A stretch of 34,519 bases of DNA, taken from NCBI GenBank assembly GCA_017995215.1, contig JAGOJH010000027.1, positions 1 through 34,519 on the forward strand. The letters are read 5' to 3'. Source of the DNA: Thermoclostridium sp. (lineage in GTDB: Bacteria; Bacillota; Clostridia; DSM-8532). The translations under genes were made by a program, and so were the position numbers. The notes below the pieces were generated by a model, which did not search any database, was not told the DNA's origin, and worked only from the letters and a program-made list of their open reading frames with translations. Below are positions 8,255 through 14,522 of the stretch, in pieces. Each line of letters starts with the position of its first letter. Position 1 is the stretch's first letter.

Positions 8255-9175
8255 CTATATCCACTCTTTCTCAAGGTGATCCGCCATTTTCTCCAGAGGA
8301 TACAGCCTTTCATTAAAGGAAAGCTTCATGATCCGGGATTTTGCAGCAGTGGTGAGCCTTTGAAAGCCCTGCACCCTGCTCTTTTCCATATCCGGAAACG
8401 GAGCATGGACTGCCAGTTTTGCCAGCCTGTTTGCACCCAGGATTGGCTCAAAATCCAAACCATCCCGGTTGTGATTCTCCAGCAGGACGATACCGGCTAA
8501 TTCAACCGTTTCATTTATGAACCTATCGTGCACGGGGACGGCATATTTCTCCAGTCCCTGCCGGACGGGTTTATAAGCATCCGTCCCGAGGCCCACTTTG
8601 GATAAGCTGTCCTTCCAGACCTTCAACCAGGGGGTTTCGGGCAGAGTAAATACCTTCCCGTCCAAATATCGAAGGGCGCAGATCTCGTCGGATAGGATTT
8701 CATACCCCCGACGATACAGGGTAAAAGCAAGGGAGCTTTTTCCCGATGCAGTATGTCCAAGAATTGCGACAGCCCTGCCTTTTAACACAGCGACCGCACC
8801 GTGCAGGACGAGACACCCTCTTTGCTGTAAGAGGCGCGGGAATACCGAATTCAACAGGAACAAACGGATTCGCTGGTCCGAGACGTCTATCAGGGGCTCA
8901 ATGAGGATGGATTCTCCATTTTCGGCATAGTATTTTGCCACGCCATCCACACGATGAAGGAATTTACCCTTCGCCGCCTCATACCAGGGGGTTCGTTCTG
9001 CTGCCTGTGGAATTTCACGGGGCACCCTTCCGAAGGCGATCTCCGCATCGGCTTGTCCGTTTCCGGCCAAAAGCTCCGGCAACGCAAGCTCTGATCGAAG
9101 AGTCAGCCCGAATGCTGTTACCAGTCCGTTTTTCTGTGTTTCTAAACACCCGGCGGGTTCTCTGCTCTCTGTCAT
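8255..9175 (-). CDS. HPr-kinase-like lasso kinase 1
   Basis: This 306-aa protein is the first of two HPr-kinase-like proteins in the operon. It shows VLHGAV (123-128), Walker A GHTASGKSS (140-148) and RRGYEILSDE (155-164). The second acidic position is Glu where the other copy and HPr kinases have Asp (SDE versus TDD), so the two kinases may differ in metal handling, product or activity. The start overlaps the B1 stop by 4 bp (ATGA), and the sulfotransferase follows directly. It lacks the bacterial HPrK N-terminal domain and the usual HPrK oligomer context, so it is unlikely to be a carbon-catabolite regulator. Phosphorylation of the C-terminal Ser of the precursor is inferred from the paeninodin family. 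Confidence 0.85.
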   Translation of the reverse strand: MTESREPAGCLETQKNGLVTAFGLTLRSELALPELLAGNGQADAEIAFGRVPREIPQAAERTPWYEAAKGKFLHRVDGVAKYYAENGESILIEPLIDVSDQRIRLFLLNSVFPRLLQQRGCLVLHGAVAVLKGRAVAILGHTASGKSSLAFTLYRRGYEILSDEICALRYLDGKVFTLPETPWLKVWKDSLSKVGLGTDAYKPVRQGLEKYAVPVHDRFINETVELAGIVLLENHNRDGLDFEPILGANRLAKLAVHAPFPDMEKSRVQGFQRLTTAAKSRIMKLSFNERLYPLEKMADHLEKEWI

Positions 9176-9477
9176 CGCTTCTCTTGAATCACCTGAATCA
9201 GGCCAATCCCAATCACTTTCTGCAGGAACGCAAGTGTATCCTGCTCACATTGCTCTCGGTTCACTTGAAATTTCTCCATCAGTTTTCCGATCAGGGCTTC
9301 CATTTCCAGAGGTTCTTCCAACAGACTCCAGATGAAACCGCCGGTTCTGCCAAGATTATAGTATTTCCCTGTATCGATATGCATCATGACGGTTTCTCCG
9401 TCCATATCGGAAGCCACTATTTCAGGGTTTCTGACGATTACTGCTTTCAAATCCGTCATTTCGATCAACATCCTCAC
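9172..9477 (-). CDS. Lasso RiPP recognition protein B1 (PqqD-like)
   Basis: This small PqqD-like protein binds the precursor leader and presents it to B2 and the cyclase. The typical pattern is present: a strand-rich front (AVIVRNPEIVASDMDGETVMMHIDTGKYYNLGRTGGFIWSLLEEP) followed by helices covering MEALIGKLMEKFQV and CEQDTLAFLQKVIGIGLIQV. Start choice is open: GTG 9477 gives 101 aa, ATG 9471 gives 99 and ATG 9459 gives 95. The only ribosome-site-like sequence (GTGAGG) overlaps the GTG itself, so the shorter starts are plausible. It lies beyond a terminator that separates it from the precursor gene and overlaps kinase 1 by 4 bp. Confidence 0.9.
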   Translation of the reverse strand: MRMLIEMTDLKAVIVRNPEIVASDMDGETVMMHIDTGKYYNLGRTGGFIWSLLEEPLEMEALIGKLMEKFQVNREQCEQDTLAFLQKVIGIGLIQVIQEKR

Positions 9478-9547
9478 TTGTATTATGTCTTCATTTTAGT
9501 ATTCTTCTGTTGTGCTGTGACAGGGGTGAGCGGATGGTGTTTTCTTG

Positions 9548-9583
9548 AAAAAAAAGCAAACGAAAATAGTTTCATTTGCTTTT
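9548..9583 (-). terminator. Terminator between lasso precursor and B1
   Basis: On the minus strand a 14-bp stem forms: AAAAGCAAA, then a T-G pair, then GAAA, a CTAT loop, and the complementary arm. It runs straight into eight T. It begins 22 bp after the precursor stop. This is a textbook intrinsic terminator inside an operon and probably lets only part of transcription reach the enzyme genes. Confidence 0.88.
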
Positions 9584-9604
9584 ACGGTATAATGAATAGG
9601 ATAG

Positions 9605-9721
9605 TTAAGACCCTGTATTTGTACCATCATAGTTCGAACCCCCACCCAGCATTGTTTTCTCGTTTATCATGATCTCCTCGATCTGGGGTGCCTGCCAGAT
9701 TTCTTTCAAAGCTTCATTCAT
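9605..9721 (-). CDS. Lasso peptide precursor (A)
   Basis: This small gene encodes a 38-aa precursor. Its ATG overlaps the TGA of the cyclase gene (ATGA), and a very strong ribosome site AAGGAGGTGATAAC lies within the cyclase's last codons. The leader (1-24) shows the recognition pattern W9-x-x-P12-x-I14-E-E and the conserved Thr at the penultimate leader position (Thr23-Met24; the paeninodin precursor, recalled from memory, also has Thr-Met here). Cleavage after Met24 gives the core LGGGSNYDGTNTGS. Leu1 would form an isopeptide with Asp8, giving an 8-residue ring with a 6-residue loop and tail. Asp8 is the only acidic residue in the core, which fixes the ring. The core ends in Ser14, the position phosphorylated in paeninodin-type peptides. 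Leu at position 1 and the 14-residue length are uncommon but within known range. Confidence 0.9.
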   Translation of the reverse strand: MNEALKEIWQAPQIEEIMINEKTMLGGGSNYDGTNTGS

Positions 9722-11679
9722 GTTATCACCTCCTTCACATTCGTTGATGTCAATTTTCTGAGAAAACGGGTAAATATCAATGCCCGGAACAACATACGCA
9801 GTCCGTGATTTTCACGTTCATCACAGTCAATCCGATCATAATCCTGTAAAAGCTTTTGGATCAGATCCACATTAAGATACTTGCGCTCTAATGGATGCTC
9901 GCCGATGGTCCGCATCTCTTCCCTGATTTGTTCCCAGCAGTGGAGGATCCTCTGATAGATATCCGCCGCTTGCTTGCCCTTCACCGAGGTATTCGCTCTG
10001 ACCCTGTCCGGCATAAGGCCTTTCATCGCATACCTGATAAACCTTCGCTCCTCTCCCGCCCGAACCCATTGGTTCTCCAGCAGGTTCATGCAAAATTCAA
10101 TGATCCGCTTGTCTCCGGTAGGATCGCGTTTCTCAATACCGGCAGAGAGATTCAGTTTATTCAGTAACACAGCCCTGTGTGAAAACCCGGCGGGTGCCAG
10201 TAGTGCATATCTGCCTCCAAAGGAGTCCCTTTTCCGGAGGAATGCATTGTCAAAACCATATTGCCGGAAACGTCGATCCATCTGCATGCTTCGATAAAAC
10301 TCGGGATTGATCGGCGAGAGTATAAAATCCTTATCGGACTTTACACTGGTTTTCTGCAACAGCCTTGTAATGAAAAAAGATAAGCTGAAGAAAGAATTCA
10401 GTGCTTCCCGGATTGAGCTTTTGTGATGAAGCGCGGCATACGCCCGAAGCTCCTTCACAAAGATCCGGAATTTTAAGTTTTTTAGCAGATACTGCATATA
10501 TCCATTGAACTTCCCCCAGGATACGGTGGCATTACCGGCCTGCCCGCTTAACAATACGCCAACCTCGTCAAAAGCCGCAAGTTCAGCAATCTCCTTGAGC
10601 CAGGTAGCGTTTTCAAGAATTTTATAGGGTTGTTCATAAATCTCAAGCAAACAATCAATTTCAGTATACATGTTTTTGCCTTCAGAAGCAACAAAATACG
10701 GCTTGATATTGCCGCAAAATTGTACAGTTTCCTCTACATATTCCGTTTCATCCGCCATGCACCTGGCGGGAAGATGGTTCACATACCCCTTCATCGGCAC
10801 CTGAGTATAGCTGTACAACGTCTTATTCTCCGACTTTAGCAACTCTGAAGCCATGCAGGCAACCGAGGTGGAATCCAGCCCGCCGCTTAATGAAATGCCC
10901 ACCTTTTTCCTGCATCGAATTTTTGATTGAACAACCTCCCGATATAAACTTCGAAAGGCTTCCTCGTAGTCCTGATCCGAGGGCAGCTTCAACTCCTTTG
11001 TCTTTTGAACCCTCCAGTACTGCCACCGATGGATTCCATCCCGGTTGACAAGCATTGCGGTGGCGGATGGCAGCTGCAGGATACCTTCATAGATTGTAAG
11101 CTCCGGATCCAGCTGATGCTTCAAAGAATTGATCGCCAGAAAATCGGCAATATAAACATCATTTAGCTTCCGGTCAATGGAGGGCACCAGAAAAAAAGGC
11201 TCGAGCAGGGTTGAATACACGAAGAGGTCATCGGAATGATAGTAATAGAGTAATTTATCCCCCACATGGTCATTGGCCAGGAACATTTCCTGCTTCGCTT
11301 TGTCCCAGATGGCAAATACAAAGCTGCCAATGAGGTGATCCACACAGCCTGTTCCCCATTTTTTAAAGGACTCCAGGATGAGGGCACTGTCCGTGATGTC
11401 CGCAGCGGCGGATAGCTGCAGCTTCTCCATCAGCTCCCCGCGATTGTCGATAATGGCATCCGCATTGATGATATAAGGCGTTTGCGGATCTTCAAGGGGC
11501 AGAACCTCCTGCTCCGATTCCGGGGTGATACAGTTTAAATAGCATCCGGCAAAATAATGAGGGGTTGTAATGGAATGCACCCTGTCATATTTGTATTTCC
11601 CCAGCTTGTGCATGACTGCCTCAGCGTGCCCGGTATTCAGTTCTCCCTTTATATTCAATAAGCCGCAGATAGCGCTCAA
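9718..11679 (-). CDS. Lasso cyclase C (asparagine-synthetase-like)
   Basis: This enzyme adenylates the ring Asp side chain with ATP and closes the macrolactam on the core N-terminus. The 653-aa protein has an N-terminal glutaminase-like domain (about 1-200) and a synthetase domain with the PP-loop SLSGGLDSTS (263-272). The glutaminase domain begins MSAICG; the Cys is at residue 5, not exposed at the N-terminus, so ammonia production is unlikely, in line with other lasso cyclases. The start is TTG 11679, with AAAGGAG 8 nt upstream. It is the first gene of the operon, 62 bp after the predicted transcription start. The precursor gene starts inside its last codons. In most lasso clusters the precursor precedes C, so the order is unusual. 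Confidence 0.92.
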   Translation of the reverse strand: MSAICGLLNIKGELNTGHAEAVMHKLGKYKYDRVHSITTPHYFAGCYLNCITPESEQEVLPLEDPQTPYIINADAIIDNRGELMEKLQLSAAADITDSALILESFKKWGTGCVDHLIGSFVFAIWDKAKQEMFLANDHVGDKLLYYYHSDDLFVYSTLLEPFFLVPSIDRKLNDVYIADFLAINSLKHQLDPELTIYEGILQLPSATAMLVNRDGIHRWQYWRVQKTKELKLPSDQDYEEAFRSLYREVVQSKIRCRKKVGISLSGGLDSTSVACMASELLKSENKTLYSYTQVPMKGYVNHLPARCMADETEYVEETVQFCGNIKPYFVASEGKNMYTEIDCLLEIYEQPYKILENATWLKEIAELAAFDEVGVLLSGQAGNATVSWGKFNGYMQYLLKNLKFRIFVKELRAYAALHHKSSIREALNSFFSLSFFITRLLQKTSVKSDKDFILSPINPEFYRSMQMDRRFRQYGFDNAFLRKRDSFGGRYALLAPAGFSHRAVLLNKLNLSAGIEKRDPTGDKRIIEFCMNLLENQWVRAGEERRFIRYAMKGLMPDRVRANTSVKGKQAADIYQRILHCWEQIREEMRTIGEHPLERKYLNVDLIQKLLQDYDRIDCDERENHGLRMLFRALIFTRFLRKLTSTNVKEVIT

Positions 11680-11747
11680 TCGACCTTCTCCTTTTGCCCC
11701 GGGGTTTTGGTTTTTTCGACATCAGAATGCTTTTTTCCCCTTTTAAC

Positions 11748-11776
11748 AATATAAACCTTTTTTCTGAGAAGTGCAA
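11748..11776 (-). promoter_or_regulatory. Lasso operon promoter
   Basis: Read on the minus strand, TTGCAC (11776-11771) is followed after exactly 17 bp by TATATT (11753-11748), a good sigma-A-type promoter. Transcription would start near 11741. The -35 and spacer lie in the 41-bp element that recurs at 14224-14264, so that element may carry regulatory information. Confidence 0.65.
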
Positions 11777-11796
11777 GGAATATACCACCCTCGATC
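11756..11796 (-). repeat. 41-bp repeat, copy 1 (upstream of lasso operon)
   Basis: This 41-bp stretch matches 14224-14264 at 40 of 41 positions, in the same orientation. It contains the -35 of the lasso promoter and GGTGGTATATTCC just upstream. Both copies lie upstream of minus-strand genes. It could be a shared control element, or a duplication border of the intervening 2.4 kb, which also contains a transposase remnant. Confidence 0.85.
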
Positions 11797-11811
11797 ACGG
11801 AAAACGCATGA

Positions 11812-11970
11812 ATGCTCATCGCTTCCAAAAAACCCTTTAGAGTTTTAAAAATATGCTATTTGGCAGCATCGCTATGGGATATGAGTTATAAAGATATGAA
11901 CCCTGAAAAAATAGATATGCTAAAAGACGTGTTTCAGGGCCAACCACAAGATTTTACCTATGTGCATTAA
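11812..11970 (+). CDS. Possible 52-aa hypothetical protein
   Basis: An ATG-to-TAA ORF of 52 codons lies in the otherwise gene-free stretch between the lasso promoter and the transposase remnant. The composition is protein-like (aromatic, with charged stretches such as DMNPEKIDMLKDVF), and it ends in FTYVH. No clear ribosome site precedes the ATG, and I do not recognise the family. It may be the tail of a disrupted gene left by the nearby insertion sequence rather than a working gene. Confidence 0.2.
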   Translation: MLIASKKPFRVLKICYLAASLWDMSYKDMNPEKIDMLKDVFQGQPQDFTYVH

Positions 11971-12015
11971 ACCAGGTATTCCTCTATGGGAGAAACCCAG
12001 TCCATTATCACAGGG

Positions 12016-12237
12016 TTAATCTTGGCTGATTGTGTGTTTCGTATTTCTCAGTACTTCTTCTAAATATTTGAGATTGAAGGAAGCCACAAAGCGCTTTTTC
12101 TTCAGGCTTTTCTTCAATGAAGTGTCCATCTTCAACAGGTTGAAAGCAAATTTGTGCAATAGTGCCAGATTCTCAGGGCCATTGTCTTTTCTAGCCCTTT
12201 TGGCATCCTCGTTAAATGTTGTATCCAGGCACTGAAG
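12016..12237 (-). pseudogene. ISAs1-family transposase remnant (C-terminus)
   Basis: About 73 codons resemble the C-terminal end of ISAs1-type (IS4-superfamily) transposases. The tell-tale run is LDTTFNEDAKRARKDNGPENLALLHKFAFNLLK, in which the E of NED and the RxRK...PEN...NLL pattern are conserved. The catalytic DDE core and N-terminus are missing. The open frame continues upstream to 12372, but that part runs through the terminator hairpin of the next gene and shows no similarity. The remnant ends with a normal stop at 12016. It shows that an insertion sequence once lay next to the lasso operon and then decayed. Confidence 0.7.
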
Positions 12238-12333
12238 AATTGATAGAGGATCCGCAGGTTTTAAGAAAACCAAAGAATATAAGCAGTGAAACATCCGAAT
12301 ACAGGCACGTAACGAGACGCGTGCAATTAAGCT

Positions 12334-12377
12334 AAAAAGAGTAAATGGGTAAAAGCTTTCGCTTTTACCCATTTACT
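12334..12377 (-). terminator. Terminator of the minus-strand SLH gene
   Basis: A perfect 17-bp inverted repeat (12340-12356 and 12361-12377) with a 4-nt loop is followed on the minus strand by C and five T. It lies 84 bp after the SLH gene stop. Confidence 0.85.
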
Positions 12378-12460
12378 TTGCAGGAATTAAATTCTAATAT
12401 CTGTTCTGTATCGAACTCCGCCCAAACAAGCGGTAGTTTAAAACATTATAACTGCCAGGC

Positions 12461-14020
12461 TTACCTGTACTTCTCATAGATCCGGGTAGACATAGCCAAA
12501 GCCTGTTCCCGCGTAGTAGATGCATAGCCGGCGGCTATCTCAGAAGTAGTGATGGCCTTGGGCATGAATTTTCCGTTAGAGCCCTTAATAATTTCTATCT
12601 TTGCCATAAACAGAACATGTTCCAAAGCCCAGCTGGATATACTGCTTTTATCGGTAAACTCAGGTGCGCCCGTGATGGAAAAATCACCATTTGGAACCAT
12701 GATTCTGATCGCGCGGCTGAGCATTGTAGCAACTTGCTCACGGTTAATCGGATCTTTCGGAGCAAATCTGGTTGCACTGAACCCTTTTGCGATACCAAGA
12801 CTGACAGCTTTCAATATTTGTCCATTTGCCGTATCGGTAAAGGGATTCGGAGATATTGGGGAACTCACTTTACCGGTTGTTTTTTCATAAAGAAGAACGG
12901 CCACTTCGGCAAATTCTTCCCTTGTAATGGGCTTTGTCATGTCTGCTCCCATCAGGGAGTCCGGAATTAACCCGTAGCTGTTTGCCTTGTCAAGCTCTGT
13001 CTTGGCCCAATTTGAGGCTGCGGTATATGCCGGTGTCCCTTTGGAGAATACGTTTGAAAAGGGACTGTTAATTTCGCCTGAGCCACCGGCCTCAGGATAA
13101 GCAATATAGTTGAAATAGTACCTTATCTTAAGATCAAATTTTGCCGCATCATAAGTGTCATCTGCCTCGGGGAACTCAGCCAGCGCATCAAGATCGAATT
13201 TTTCACTGAAGTTGTTAAGCCCGCCGCTTCCGCCATATTGCACCCAATCACTGCCGTCTTTTTTAATCCACACCTCGATCATGACTGCGTTGCCCGAGAT
13301 GCTGTTTAACTTTCTGACGTCCTTATGCGCAGGTTCCGAAATAATCCTGATAAAAGGCTTATCGTTGAACATAACAATCTCTGCTGATTTTAAAACCGGT
13401 GCATGATTGATTAGCAATTCCGGGTTCTCTGCCTTGATTTTGTTGCTGTAGGTTACACTGTCAGACCAGGGAGAAACCGCAATAACCTCACCTAAGTTAC
13501 TGTCTGAGCTTGTGATAATAAAACGGGTCCGGAAATCCATGCTGTGCGTATCGAAGAACGCCTTGTTGTTAATTTCAGGGAAAGGATCTCCATTTGGAAT
13601 ACCGGCAAAGTAATCTTTTAAGTACGCTACTACGTTGGTATATGTGCCTTTTAACAGACGGATATCCGTCATGTTCGTCATCCATGCCAGGTTTTCATCC
13701 CATGTACTGGCATAGTGCCAGCTGCCAGAATCCAGCTTGTAATCGACCTGAAGCATCACACTTTTGAGGCTATAGCCTTCCTTTTTGTACTGTGAATCAT
13801 CCAAGTTGGCAGCGTCTATCAGGTTTCGGACATCCTCTGGTGCAGTCACTGTGATATCAAAACCATAGAAGTCATCTCCGTAGGCAGTATCATATTTTAC
13901 GCCTACATCCATCGGAGCACCAAGCACAGTAGGATGTGAATACGCTGCAAACGCAAGGTTGGGCGCCATGGTAAGCAGTATAGCCACCAACATAATCGAT
14001 GCCATGATTTTCATTTTCAT
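12461..14020 (-). CDS. SLH-domain surface protein, C-terminal SLH
   Basis: This 519-aa secreted protein is anchored to the cell wall through SLH repeats. The signal peptide ends at about residue 25 (NLAFA). Residues 26-330 form a large beta-rich region with two apparent repeats (phrases such as VMLQVDYKLDSGSWHYASTW and VMIEVWIKKDGSDWVQYGG), a family I do not recognise. Three SLH repeats follow: 334-380 (with ITREEFAEVAVLLYE), 393-437 (INREQVATMLSRAI) and 454-517. The ribosome site GGGAGG is strong. The gene is divergent from a second SLH gene whose SLH region is clearly related but sits at the other end of the protein. No enzymatic motif is seen; a structural or adhesive role is a guess. Confidence 0.85.
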   Translation of the reverse strand: MKMKIMASIMLVAILLTMAPNLAFAAYSHPTVLGAPMDVGVKYDTAYGDDFYGFDITVTAPEDVRNLIDAANLDDSQYKKEGYSLKSVMLQVDYKLDSGSWHYASTWDENLAWMTNMTDIRLLKGTYTNVVAYLKDYFAGIPNGDPFPEINNKAFFDTHSMDFRTRFIITSSDSNLGEVIAVSPWSDSVTYSNKIKAENPELLINHAPVLKSAEIVMFNDKPFIRIISEPAHKDVRKLNSISGNAVMIEVWIKKDGSDWVQYGGSGGLNNFSEKFDLDALAEFPEADDTYDAAKFDLKIRYYFNYIAYPEAGGSGEINSPFSNVFSKGTPAYTAASNWAKTELDKANSYGLIPDSLMGADMTKPITREEFAEVAVLLYEKTTGKVSSPISPNPFTDTANGQILKAVSLGIAKGFSATRFAPKDPINREQVATMLSRAIRIMVPNGDFSITGAPEFTDKSSISSWALEHVLFMAKIEIIKGSNGKFMPKAITTSEIAAGYASTTREQALAMSTRIYEKYR

Positions 14021-14158
14021 AAACTTATCCTCCCATCATATTCCATGAATTTAAAGTACTAACACTATGCCGTTTTTCATAGGTTCTTTTTCCGTGTATG
14101 CCATCGTAAGCTCAGAATTGCACTGTTTATAAAAAAATTCTATAAAAGCTATATTCTT

Positions 14159-14186
14159 ATTATAAACATTTCACAGTTATTGTTAA
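14159..14186 (-). promoter_or_regulatory. Promoter of the minus-strand SLH gene
   Basis: Minus-strand TTAACA (14186-14181) and TATAAT (14164-14159) are separated by 16 bp, upstream of the SLH gene starting at 14020. The leader would be about 130 nt long and is AT-rich. Confidence 0.6.
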
Positions 14187-14223
14187 AGATATAATTGTAG
14201 AATTTACTCAAAAATAATCAATA

Positions 14224-14264
14224 CCTTTTTTCTGGGAAGTGCAAGGAATATACCACCCTCGATC
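14224..14264 (-). repeat. 41-bp repeat, copy 2 (upstream of SLH gene)
   Basis: This is a direct-orientation copy of 11756-11796 with one mismatch. Here it lies about 40 bp upstream of the predicted -35 of the SLH gene. Its own TTGCAC is not followed by a good -10, unlike in copy 1. Confidence 0.85.
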
Positions 14265-14304
14265 GACATAAAACCACCATAACATTGCTGTTCAGAGATG
14301 TGCT

Positions 14305-14335
14305 TGTCATCCTGAGCGAAGCGAAGGATCTGACA
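14305..14335. repeat. REP-like palindromic element
   Basis: A 31-bp imperfect palindrome with TGTCA/TGACA ends contains CCTGAGCGAAGCGAAGG. I recall this core as a short repeat scattered in intergenic regions of many bacterial genomes. Its function is unknown; here it lies between divergent SLH genes. Confidence 0.55.
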
Positions 14336-14368
14336 AATCACTCCAGAGAAGATCCCTAAGGGTTTAAT

Positions 14369-14397
14369 TTGCACAGGAAGCGTATTATCGGTATAAT
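14369..14397 (+). promoter_or_regulatory. Promoter of the plus-strand SLH gene
   Basis: TTGCAC (14369-14374), a 17-bp spacer and a perfect TATAAT (14392-14397) lie about 118 bp before the gene at 14523. The -35 is the same hexamer as that of the lasso operon. Confidence 0.75.
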
Positions 14398-14522
14398 AAG
14401 ACTATCGAAGGAAGTCACTGGGGACTGATACATACGAGTTAGAGCATTAGAGTTTTTATAGGTTGTTTCTGTGATATGTGTGCTACCCGTTCATTTTGTT
14501 GAATCCAAGGGGAGTGTGTTTG

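Noticed and set aside
8255-9175. Bona fide HPr kinase/phosphorylase for carbon catabolite repression
   Set aside because: Both copies lie in a lasso operon, lack the usual HPrK N-terminal domain, and diverge in the catalytic region; lasso kinases of this fold are known.
8935-9672. Long plus-strand open frame (245 codons) across B1 and kinase 1
   Set aside because: It is antisense to two genes with clear family motifs and covers the precursor; its sequence has no recognisable domain. A shadow frame.
12238-12372. Upstream part of the open frame holding the transposase remnant
   Set aside because: It runs through the perfect terminator hairpin of the SLH gene and has no similarity to transposases, so it is a chance extension.
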